Of a DNA stretch of 64,000 nt, positions 34,501 to 44,172 are shown piece by piece. The stretch covers positions 30,086,042 to 30,150,041 of the forward strand of contig CM060734.1 in assembly GCA_030704615.1 (NCBI GenBank), read 5' to 3'. Numbering within the stretch: position 1 is the stretch's first letter; the number at the start of each line of letters is the position of its first letter. The translations under genes and the position numbers were made by a program. This stretch comes from Takakia lepidozioides. Taxonomy: Eukaryota > Streptophyta > Takakiopsida > Takakiales > Takakiaceae. Under the pieces are notes generated by a model, which ran no database searches, was not told the DNA's origin, and was given only the letters and a program-made list of their open reading frames with translations.

Positions 34501-36840
34501 CACAGAAAAATAACAAACCCGAACATAGACATTTCTGCTCACCAAAACTTGGTCCACAAATTACCTTAGCTACTACTCCTCCAAATTCATGTATGCAAAT
34601 GGTAAGTGCCAAGCAACCCTTGTTTAATACATATGGCCTGCTGTGCCTGAACACTGTAACATCCCTACTACCTTGGCCCACCATAGAAGATACAATACTT
34701 GCTGGAAGAAAAAACTACATTTACACAAAACCCCCCACATTAATCAGATCATATGACTATGCTACACATCTCCTAGGGTTCAGACATATATACCTGCTAG
34801 CGATCTCTCATACCATAACAGCACCCCCGACCTCTCTGGTTGGCCACATGGAGAACATTACTCGGCTACTGGAGCCTCTCTGTCTGATAATGCATCACGC
34901 TGTACTAACCCCGCTTGCCCCCCCCCCCATTCCCCTATCCATACAAAAAATGGACACTCCAATTCCAAAATTCCATTACAAAACAAATTGGATACAATCA
35001 CATGCCCCTTCAAAAATCATATGTACGGCTTGCTACATCCATTGACCATAATATAAAACCCCAATGCTGGATACCTTGTTACTGTGCCACCTTTGCTACT
35101 CTGGACTTGTCGTCCTACCCCCACAATGCTCTGCAAAATCGCAATAACTGCAAACCCATGAACAACTGTATGCCACCCATTACCATTACCTGGCACAATC
35201 AATCTACTTCATGGAACCCCATTTACTGGCCTCCGTACACAACCCTCAGAACAACACATACCTCAACAAAGACTGCTCCATCCTCTATGCCAAATAACTA
35301 CTACAAAAAAACAGCCGCATACCTATATACTACACAATTAAAACAAACTGAATGCCAAATACTCACTCCCTGCTATGACTACAACAAACAACTACCAGCA
35401 GTTAACAACCCTTTTCAAAGTAGCAAAAATAGGTCAACACGGACTGCAAGAGTTACTGAATATGATTCTGAATCAGGATATATAACCGCCAACACTCTCC
35501 TGCTGCTCCTCCCCAATGAATTCCTTCTGTTGAAAATACAAACCCACATCCTGCTTTGCAAGCCAAGAGTCTCCTGCCCCCATTGTAGCTGCCACCGGAA
35601 CCCCAAATTAAAACTACTCCCCACTCTTCATAATATTAGCACTGCAATCACAGTACCAAAACATAAATCCAAGCTCGCCTATTACTGTACAGATGTTGTA
35701 TTAACGGAACCAAGGCATGTAACCAAATTCTCTTACTGTCCCACAGCCGCCAAAACACGACATTTGACACTCAACTCCCTTCAACGTAAAAGCCATATAA
35801 AAACACATCGCCTCTGTGAATTGGGCATCCCGCGCGCTACAAGTTCCATTCCATGCTCTCTCAAATTCAGACACACCACACATACTCAGGAAAAGGCCCT
35901 AAATATACATCGAACACTGAACCAACATCCTATATGGAAATGCTCAGCAGACTTTCTAGTACCAAGGCCACAAATATTCCCAGAAATAACTACTTTCATA
36001 ACTAACCAACACCAGCCCCTCATAACCATATGCCATCTACAGAAACACCTCCCCCCTCACTCCACAAACCCTAAAGAAGTCTTCCGCATTTTAATCTTTT
36101 ATCGAACTTGCAGGCCCAAATGCAAGCTGATGCAGTACCCTTCACCTCGCAAAAAGCTTAACTGCTGGCTACAGGAACAAAAACTTGATGTGTCCTTAAT
36201 GCAACCCAGACCAGCTGACATTTGGCCTACAACGGTTAACGAACATACCCTCATAAAATCACAATCTCTACAAAAATGGGCCCCTTCTAGAATAAGACCA
36301 CCAAATATCGTTTGGATGTCAAAATTAACGCAAACCATTGCTCGCCCAACACTATTAATAACTACGCCCTCCACCAACTACACCATACTGAGTGGATTGA
36401 CCCCAATGTATCACAAATGCCAAAAAATATCCATTCACCTAGAGCCGCACACCCATCAATACAACATCGAAACCCTTCTACAACGCTTTTTAGTAATCGC
36501 CCTCCACACGTATACGAACATCCACCTTCACAATCTAAAAACACTAGCTCCTCACCCCAATATTCCTCCACAACCTCTCTTGCTATCTGAGCCAATCCCA
36601 CATCTCTCCCACTCCTCATTGCCATGCCAATCCTTTTACTACACCATCGGTGCAACATCCTACGATAATTTCCATCATAGACGTGGCATTTGGGGAAGAC
36701 CGAGGAAAACATACAATCACCATAAAAGAAAAACATCCCACAAACATATTTATTTTTTATTCAACAAGCCACAACAAATCCCACAAATACCCTCAGGCAG
36801 ACTGTATTATGCCCCAAAAATCTCCAAACAAGCTAGACAC
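31590..36840 (+). other. G-poor spacer between ORF1 and ORF2
   Basis: About 5.2 kb of A- and C-rich, G-poor sequence: 34321-34380 has 24 C and 2 G. The lack of G removes TAG and TGA, so very long plus-strand frames arise (33999-35045; 34915-37203, 762 codons) that I do not accept as genes. A diverged direct repeat exists: the segment around 33740-33985 and that around 34435-34680 share a KPEHxxxCSPKL...LATxP pattern and TGCTCACCAAAACTT. Cys pairs (CxxC) recur across the region. It may be a decayed coding insert, a repeat-built promoter region, or a nested element. Confidence 0.45.
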
Positions 36841-36900
36841 AAATTGCAAAAATGGATGCCCATCCACAAACATGCGCACCTTCATCTAATGCTCATGCGA

Positions 36901-36930
36901 TGTGGGGACATCCACCAGAACCCGGGCCCC
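36901..36930 (+). other. 2A-like (StopGo) motif at the start of LINE ORF2
   Basis: These ten codons encode CGDIHQNPGP, preceded by a hydrophobic run (LHLMLMR). The NPGP end with a GDxxxNPGP lead-in is the 2A-like ribosome-skipping signature seen near the start of ORF2 in many APE-type LINEs. Here His replaces the usual Glu (D-x-E-x-NPGP), so activity is doubtful. It lies about 0.8 kb before the endonuclease in the same frame as the endonuclease piece at 37585. Confidence 0.65.
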
Positions 36931-37704
36931 CGAAACAACCGCCGTCATACCCAACAGAAGACACATAATCCAATACAAACTGTTGTAAATCATCTCCCTA
37001 AGGCGGCAAAAGCTAGGTACACTTTATACTTTTATCCCGACACAATCTCTCAAAAATTGGAGTACACTCATCTACACAACCTCTTCAGTCCATATCTACC
37101 CAAAGCCACTTATGCTTTGGATCCGGACGCCCCAGAAGCGCCGCCATATGGTATTACCACCTCTGAGTACCCAATCCTTGCCCATAATAGCTACAAACTG
37201 TGATCCCACTCTATAGATCATGTACTATTTGTATACATTATTTGTATATCTCCAAAGCCTAAATCTTGTAATATCATGTTATCCGAAAGCTTGGAGGCCC
37301 GAATAATAACCACGCTAACAAAACTCCAAGGGTTACCAAATAACTCCTCCCAGTACAAAGCCCAACCGCACCCCCTCAATTCTGTTCAAGATTCCCTTCA
37401 CCTTCTTCAAGCCCCACCGGGCCATATATACCAGCTACTTACGACATATATCTAATCTCTACCTCCAACAATCCACCCTACTATTCAGGATATTTCTGCA
37501 GCATTTCCTTTTATCTCGCATGACATTTTATCTGCCACGCTAAATACCCTTACATATCTACCCGGTTACCAAACGACCAAACACATGCCACAATGTGACA
37601 ACACACCACAGTGTGACAATGCAGTGCCCACTGTACACCAACCTACACCACCGCCACTCTCTTATACCCCAGACAACCCACAAGACAACCTTATAGACCA
37701 ACCC

Positions 37705-38490
37705 TTAATATGCCTTACGTGGAATGTGGGATCCATTGCCTCCAGCTTGCCAACCCTTTCACTTATTCTTCAAAACTCAAACCCTCCCCATATTATTCTA
37801 CTACAAGAAACTAAACTCAATTCGCACTCGCCCAACATATATATCAACAAAATACTGCTTGACCACCACATCATCTATGGGAGCCCCCCATCGCCAGGAA
37901 AATATAATAGACGACGCTCACTACCATATCAGCTGACTCATGGAGGCCTAGCCATTGGTATACACAAATCCATGCACTCACAAGAAACAACTACAAATGC
38001 CCGCATCCCCACGCACCTTAAAACTCACCTCCAAATTGTTGAGATTTACATCAGCCCTTATCCAAAACTACTTATCATTCATTTATATATGCCCTCACAC
38101 TCGGACGATATAGCCCATACCCCCAATATTCTACAACAAATTGTGAGCTTTGCTAACAACCTACTCCACTCCTTATCCACAATCCTCGCATGTGACTTCA
38201 ACACAGACCTATCTATGTTGGGCAAATTACATGACGGTGTACACTTCCCTCCCTCTCCAAAAGACATAGAATGGACAACTTTTACCCAAACGCATGGATT
38301 CCAATACATCACTACAAATCAGGCTTCTCTAGGCAAGGAGGACTAAACTATACCTCGCATAGCCTCATTGATGGGTACTACCTCAAAATACCTAGAAATA
38401 ATCCCACACAGCTGTACAGTACAATCCTGTATGATCCCATATATAACTCTGACCATTACCCAGTTATTCTCTGCATCCCTACGCATATAG
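37705..38490 (+). pseudogene. LINE AP-endonuclease domain
   Basis: APE-type endonuclease that nicks target DNA for target-primed reverse transcription. First piece (frame of 37585-38346): LICLTWNVGS at 37705, LLQETK with the catalytic Glu near 37807, and CDFNTD with Asp near 38194. After a frameshift at about 38330 the domain continues in the frame of 38271-38636: SRQGGLNYTSHSLIDGYY, and SDHYPV with the catalytic Asp-His near 38451-38456. All the signature residues survive. The N-terminal link back to the 2A motif contains stops. Confidence 0.85.
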
Positions 38491-39389
38491 TACCTATAGG
38501 TCCAATCCTAAATGGCCCCTCGCTAGACACAAGGCCACGTATTCCCACTCCTATCCCCCCCTCCTCTATTCTGGCATTCCAAGCCACGGTTCGATCCATT
38601 TCCGGTACAGTTATATCTGATTTTGAAACATACTAGATCGATATTCAGCAAACCCCACCCTTCAAATTTGGGAAGACGTAAGCTCCAAGCTAGAACAAAT
38701 ATTCACTCAAATTACAGAATCCACGCTACATACATGCACAAAGTTCCCTGCTCCAGTACAAACTGAACGATAAAAAATAAACGGAGGATACTTGACAAGA
38801 ACACAACAGAGAAAATGGCAAGCACAAGTAAATATCCACCACAAAATCCGCAACTATTACAATCCTCTCATCTGACCCACGAGACCCCCAATGGAGAAAT
38901 ACCCCATCTATTATAGACCTAAACACAATAGTAGCTTGCAGCACAGATTTCCCGATACCCCAGAATGATGCAGACATACATACATGGCTCATATCTCTCT
39001 CCTGAATTGGTCGAGATGCAAAGAAAAATGCTTATAATATCACCAAACAACAATCCAAAGACAACCAGAAGAAATTTGTTCAATCATACTGTAAGATGCT
39101 ACAAGACAAGCCTCGCCTCATACATAAATCAATCTTCAACCCTTCCCCCTCTCTTTCTTTAGATGCAATACGAGACAACGCAGGAACTCTACACACCTCT
39201 CCAACCTCTATCAATAAAATCGTCTTTCAGCAAGCTAAGACCACATACCAACCACAAGCACATGCATGTTTCCAACCATCGCATTACATACAACACTGTG
39301 CATGCCAAGCCAGACATTATCCTTGGCATGATATAGACGGATTTAAACTCGAGCAAATGGGACCCTTACAACTCGACCTAAGCGCTTAC

Positions 39390-40310
39390 CTCACCCTAGA
39401 GGTCTACCATTCATGCCTCAAATCTCTCTCTAACTCCAAAGCGCCAGGCCCAGACAACATACATAATGAAATACTCAAGACATTGGACCCACACTTCCAT
39501 CGATTAATCCATCGCTTCTTTGTGATGTGCTATCAGCTCCATAGAATTCCCAAAGGTTGGAAAAACAGTCGTACAATACTAATTTACAAAAAAGATGACC
39601 CTACCCAATTAGGCAACTACAGACCTATAGCTCTTGCTAACACCCTTTACAAGCTATTTACTAGCACGTTGACTACCCTTCTCACATCCTTCGGAGAACA
39701 ACATCATATTCTTAGTGACTCGCAAGAGGGATTTCGAACTGCCAGAAGCACAAACCGGCAAATCCAACTCATTATTTCGGCCTTAGAATATGCACGTTTT
39801 ACTCAACAAGACATATTTTTGCTATACATTGACTTTAAAAATGCATTTGGCTCAATTGACCATGCATGTCTACTAGCCGTTATGACTGATCTAGGATACC
39901 CGCAAGACGCAGTCATGCTCATTGGCAATATTTATACTGAAGCCACCACCACATACTCCGGGCCTTCATTTGGCAATACATCACCTATACCAATTCACAG
40001 AGGTACCATACAAGGGGACACACTTAGCCCATATCTTTTTATTGTCTTTCTAGAACCCCTACTTCGTTGGCTCGCTTGAGGTAACATAGCATACCAATAC
40101 ATTACGTCTCCCAATAACATCCCAGCAGCTGCCTATGCATCTGATCTTGTACTGCTATCCAACAAATCCAGTCATCTCAATCGACAACTGAAAAAACTAA
40201 AAAGATTCAATAAATGGGCAGCAATGGAACTAAGTTTACATAAATGTGCTATCACGGCGATCAGCCATCATACCAACACAACACACAAGCCCTCTCAAGA
40301 ATACTAAATA
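39390..40310 (+). pseudogene. LINE reverse transcriptase domain
   Basis: Frame 39096-40079 holds most of the RT: SKAPGPDNIHNEIL at 39435, IPKGWKNSRTILIYKK, NYRPIALANTLYKLF, SQEGFR, LLYIDFKNAFGSIDH, and RGTIQGDTLSPYLFIVFLEPLLRWL. A TGA at 40077-40079 interrupts the frame. It continues afterwards with AAAYASDLVLLS at 40128-40163, where the catalytic box reads YASD instead of YADD. The wording (TIQGDTLSP, FLEPLLRWL) is that of LINEs from algae and basal plants rather than of angiosperm L1. Confidence 0.88.
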
Positions 40311-41480
40311 ACACGGTGCTATATAATACCCAACCCTTCCCATATTTGGACCAAGACGACCCATACACATATTTGGGTATACAATTGACACCATCTCTTA
40401 AGTGGAGTGCTCAAAAAGACATAACCCAGAAAAAACTCCTCTCACAAGCATCTGCTTTATTGAACTCGCCAGCCACAATGCGCCAGAAATTATTTATTCT
40501 CGACACAGTACTCAGAACTTCTATAGAATATCCTTTTCATGCAGCACCATTCTTTATCCCAGACATAAACGCACTGGATAGAATCATTATACGCTTATCG
40601 AAACAAATATGTGGACTCCCAAATAGCACCCCCAATGCATTAGTGCAGTTACTCAGGAGCCTCTATGGTATCGGTACTACAACTTTAGCTGAGGCCTACG
40701 CTAGAACGTTGGGAACGCGGCTGCAGGAAGCTCTAAACGATATTGGTAAACTGGGGAATATTTATCAAGGACTCCTTAAGCTGTCGCCTTGAAATTTGGT
40801 GGCTTAGCAAATTTACCGGCTATCAACCCCATTGCATGCACCCACTCCCCTATCACCAGGACCTCTTCATACTCAAACATATGCACATTACTCTGGACAC
40901 TACTATGCCCACAATCCAACTTCATTACACATCCCTAGAAAATGCTTGGGACACAAGCCCACAAATTCATCTCTTCAACCCAGACAACATACCTCGTAAA
41001 CAAACCACTCTAAATTTTTTTATGCAATTTAACATCACCACAGTCAGACAACTTACATATGCTAATGGCACCAGACTTATTGACCCACATGCTTTTCGAC
41101 TAAAATACCCTAAACCATCATCACGCTCCCAACATGTTCATTTGCAACACCTCCAAACACTACTATGTTTTCCCACTCCTGCTTGTCTAACCCACACATG
41201 TCCAAGACAATGTAACTCTTCGCCCCATCACCCATGGGAGCTACTCCCTCGCTATTCATCGAGCCCGATGCAAAACCAAATCCAATCACTATTCCATGGC
41301 TTCGTCCTAAACCCAACAAGCATCTACCCCACACAACCAGCTCAAACACCCCAACCACAGCCCCCACAACCAAATACTATATCGTCCCCACTTGCTATTC
41401 AACCCACAGGACACCCCGTAACACCCGCCCACACATTAGAGGAAATACAAGGCATAACTCAAAAAATGTCCTTGGATCAA
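40311..41480 (+). pseudogene. LINE ORF2 thumb/linker region
   Basis: Continuation of ORF2 in frames 40244-40792 and 40743-41636. The first encodes the region after the RT palm (YLGIQLTPSLKW), the conserved YLGI block that follows palm motifs in LINE RTs. After a frameshift near 40760 comes a linker with a Pro/Gln-rich stretch (PAQTPQPQPPQPN, about 41340-41375). Apart from YLGI no known motif is visible. Confidence 0.6.
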
Positions 41481-41600
41481 TATGGAGCCACATGTGTCAA
41501 AACTCTATACAATTGTCAATGGAAGGGATCATCCCCCAAACGTAACACTTGGGAAAACAATGACCAACTTTTTGGCACCCATGGTAACCCAAATCTACAC
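41481..41600 (+). pseudogene. Chromodomain-like segment in LINE ORF2
   Basis: The frame of 40743-41636 encodes YNCQWKGSSPKRNTWENNDQLF, core at about 41508-41573. Spacing of Trp-Lys-Gly, then Asn-Thr-Trp-Glu and a final Leu matches the chromodomain core (VKWKGY...NTWEP...L). The upstream half, where the first aromatic-cage residue would lie, is degraded. A histone-binding module inside a LINE would be unusual. This is a motif resemblance only. Confidence 0.35.
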
Positions 41601-42059
41601 CATAATATTCAAATGGTTACCGAATACCACCGATGAACCAACACCCACTACTTATCGCATATTCATACCCAACATGCGGATGAACCACAAGCCAACGATA
41701 GACATTTCATCAGCCCGCCACGAAGTATCCCAAATCTATACATCTCTATAGCTGAATGTAACCCAGATAAAGACATCCTGAAGTCCCAGGCCCACATTCA
41801 CACTCACAATAACTTGGCACACATACATGGGTCACTAGGGTACTACATTGGTAACATAACACTCCAAAGATTGGAGTGGTTATGGAAAAGATTTCATTCC
41901 AACCCACCCAACCTCACAGACATGCATACGCCATCAGCATTTACAGTACAAGTCTCCAGACTCATCCAACGCTACGCCCAAGACCTACCACCCAAAACAC
42001 CCACAACAACAAACAAACTTTTACTTGCACACTCCCACTCGACCCTCCCCGCACTCCTT

Positions 42060-42560
42060 CTAAACTTCCTCACCACGGAGCTGCAACTCACTCACTCATA
42101 TTACTCTAACCCTCTCACATGCCCATTGGGTTTATCTACTTACTCGAGCTTACACAACATTGATCAGCACTTTGGATCCCTGGGGGCTGCAAGGTCCCAC
42201 CAATGGCAAGGGCGAGGGTTTGCACACCCCCCTAATGCCGCTTCTGCCAGAAGCGCTTCATTGGGCGCGCATTGTTGCACATATGTCACCAGAATCATTC
42301 ACCATCTTATTTATTCCTAATACTAACCATACTAAACACCCAATACTAAGCGACCCCCCTGGAGTATTCACGTTAGCTACATTTGAGCCTCGCTCAGTCA
42401 TTTATCAACCCCCACCGCCGTGGCGCAATTACATGAAATATCCAGAACCATTATTAACTAAACTGGTATGTGTACGACTCACAAGACCCGCAAATACCTA
42501 TCACTTTCTACCATCAACTGGACCGGATTCTAAAACATTTATTTGGTCACAAAGCCATGG
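42060..42560 (+). pseudogene. Segment resembling an adenine-methyltransferase domain in LINE ORF2
   Basis: Frame 41814-42320 encodes YYSNPLT...IDQHFGSLG...HQWQGRGFAHPP (to about 42228). After a +1 shift, frame 42160-42636 continues LLPEALHWARIVAHM, FTILFIP, HPIL and FEPRSVIYQPPPPW. The arrangement D-x-x-FG, then W-x-G-x-x-x-A-H/N-P-P, a helix, a hydrophobic strand ending in P and a later hydrophobic strand resembles the motif IV region ([DNS]PP[YFW]) of Dam/PCIF1-like N6-adenine methyltransferases. Here HPP replaces NPP. The S-adenosylmethionine-binding motif is not identified. Resemblance from memory of the family, not a search. Confidence 0.3.
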
Positions 42561-42721
42561 TTCACCCGCCTACCCAAATTCCCAACAAATATCCCCGAAT
42601 CAATCCGGACAAACCATGGAGACATGTGACCCCTAGGCCTCTTTGGGCAGCGAGACCAAAAACCTTTGCTATACCACTTCCAGATTTCACGGAACCCACA
42701 CCCGTAAAATTCCAACCACAG

Positions 42722-43060
42722 AAATGCATATACACTGATGGCTCCTTAAAAGATGCCCAAGCGGGTTATGGTATATATTTGGTTGGCACCAATACCAAAA
42801 TATATAGCCGTCTCCCTGGTCGCCAGAACATCCTACGAGCGGAGCTTATGGCTATACATGATGCTCTCAAGTCTCTCCCCTACCAACCTACTTCAACATA
42901 CTATTTATTTACACTTATAAAAGGAATCGTCGATGTTGTATCATCTTTACCGCTGCAAATCCATATACACAAAGTTCGATCTCACACAGACATAATAGGT
43001 AATGACATAGCAGACCATCTTGCCCAACTTGGTGCTATACAGCCAATCATCAACCCCTCG
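42722..43060 (+). pseudogene. LINE RNase H domain, internally deleted
   Basis: In frame 42470-43774: KCIYTDGSLKDAQAGYGIY from 42722 (first catalytic Asp at 42737-42739), LRAELMAIHDAL near 42835 (Glu), then LIKGIVDVV...IHKVRSHTDIIGNDIADHLAQ ending near 43030 (last Asp). Between STYYLF and TLIKGIVD the segment that normally carries the TDS motif and the third acidic residue is missing, an apparent in-frame loss of 25-30 codons. RNase H in LINEs removes RNA from the hybrid and is found in I, R1, Dualen and some plant L1 elements. Confidence 0.8.
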
Positions 43061-43387
43061 ACCAGCCCTATCCACCGGTCGCACACATACCCGTTTTGGC
43101 TCATCTCAACAAGGGCTAGATTCCCGACCATAGCACCTATACGGAATCTGCACACACACATTCAAGGCGAGACCAAACTACTCATACAAGAATCCCGCAC
43201 CTATAGAAATTCGTACATATCTAAGTGGGTCTTGTCCCCACACCTGCTACATAGTATGTCTAATCATTTTTGGACATCCCCCAGGGTTACCGATGCACAA
43301 ATCAAACAAACTTTAAAATTTCGGTATGGTCAATACATGGGCAATCAACGACGGAACTTGTTCTGGCCATTATTATACCCCAATAAA

Positions 43388-43475
43388 CACTGCGTGTTAT
43401 GTTCATCCCAAAATCCCCAAATAGATACATGGTCACACTTACTTCTCCATTGCAACCACCCCATAATACATGGAT
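43388..43475 (+). pseudogene. LINE C-terminal zinc finger
   Basis: Encodes HCVLCSSQNPQIDTWSHLLLHC, followed by NHP and an ARHN-like GLRVTRHN block. The CxxC...H(x4)C pattern just before a nuclease is the arrangement seen in LINEs with restriction-like endonucleases, where this finger binds DNA or RNA. Confidence 0.65.
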
Positions 43476-43599
43476 TGCGGGTAACCAGACATAACCAAGG
43501 GGTTAGACAACTCCACAAAATTCTCACTTCACATCCGAAATCCAGATGGTTTAACCTCATCAATGCAGGCACATTCCAAGGTCGCCCCACCGGACCACA

Positions 43600-44012
43600 C
43601 CATACCCCCATGGCTGCTACCGTGTATATGCTCCCAAGGACACCCGTGCCTTTGTCTAGCAAGACTATGCCCAGATATTTTGCTAGTCCAGGGATTTCCT
43701 ATACAGGCATTGCCACCGACAGAACCGCTTCCATCTCTCAAAATACATTTTTTGGAGTTTGCATTCTGCCATGATCGAAATCCAGATCAATCAATTATGT
43801 ACAAACATGAAAAATATGACCCAATCATACATGCCCTCCGTCACAGAGGCTGGAACACGGCACCTCTGACCATCATCACTGCGGGTGTCAGGGGCGGTGC
43901 TCATACCCATAATATCCAAGGTTTAAAGATACTCTTAGCCTACCACCCAAATACACTACACCTCTACTACGAGCCTTGCATTTCAGAGCTATTTCATCAC
44001 TCACATCCCTAA
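43600..44012 (+). pseudogene. Second, restriction-like endonuclease domain at the ORF2 C-terminus
   Basis: In frame 43563-44012 (stop TAA at 44010-44012). A CxC...CxC pair (PCICSQGHPCLCLARL) leads into CPDILL (Pro-Asp at 43671-43676). 26 residues later comes FLEFAFCHDR with a Glu, then a Lys-rich KHEKYDPII, GWNTAPLTII and AGVRGGAH. Asp, Glu and Lys in this order match the PD-(D/E)xK fold of restriction-like endonucleases in R2- and Dualen-type LINEs, though the D-E spacing is longer than in R2. This would be the second nuclease of the element. Confidence 0.55.
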
Positions 44013-44077
44013 TCCTCAATAAACGTAAGATTGAAAGTGGCCAGCTAGCCACTGTGTGAAAAGTTACGGTTCGGATA

Positions 44078-44123
44078 GAGCCCACCCCTGATAGGGGGCA
44101 GTACCCGCAAGGGGAAGAGGCTC
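44078..44123 (+). other. Structured RNA end of the LINE (three-way stem)
   Basis: GAGCC (44078-44082) pairs with GGCTC (44119-44123). Inside, CCCCT/AGGGG (44085-44089 with 44093-44097, loop GAT) and CCC-GCAA-GGG (44104-44113, a GNRA-type tetraloop) form two more hairpins. A compact structure right before the tail is what RTs of several LINE clades recognise for target-primed reverse transcription. Confidence 0.55.
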
Positions 44124-44150
44124 TTATTTACGCTAGCTTCGGTTGGCGTC

Positions 44151-44170
44151 ATATATATATATATATATAT
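44151..44170 (+). repeat. (AT)10 tail of the LINE
   Basis: Perfect (AT)10 directly after the conserved-looking 3' end, followed by AAGGTCAATAAATGG of the flank. Microsatellite tails occur in I-, CR1- and RTE-type LINEs; plant L1 elements usually end in poly(A). Confidence 0.8.
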
Positions 44171-44172
44171 AA

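Larger units (their letters stand above)
28930..44172 (+). mobile_element. Giant non-LTR retrotransposon (Dualen/RandI-like LINE), decayed
   Basis: About 15 kb, plus strand; the 5' edge is approximate. Order: leader, ORF1 (29.66-31.59), ~5 kb G-poor spacer, then ORF2 with 2A-like motif, AP-endonuclease, RT, chromodomain-like and methyltransferase-like segments, RNase H, HC-type zinc finger and a C-terminal restriction-like endonuclease, ending in a structured 3' region and (AT)10. Frames change many times, so the copy is dead. An AP-endonuclease and a restriction-like endonuclease in one ORF2, with RNase H, is the defining trait of the Dualen/RandI clade described from Chlamydomonas. Typical LINEs are 4-8 kb; this is about twice that. 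The 3' microsatellite tail, not poly(A), also argues against plant L1. Confidence 0.8.

Noticed and set aside
34915-37203. A 762-codon open frame that could be called a large protein
   Set aside because: G-poor sequence has few TAG and TGA, so long frames arise by chance. Composition is Pro/Thr/His/Asn-rich without domains. Only the end with the 2A-like motif belongs to a recognisable ORF2.
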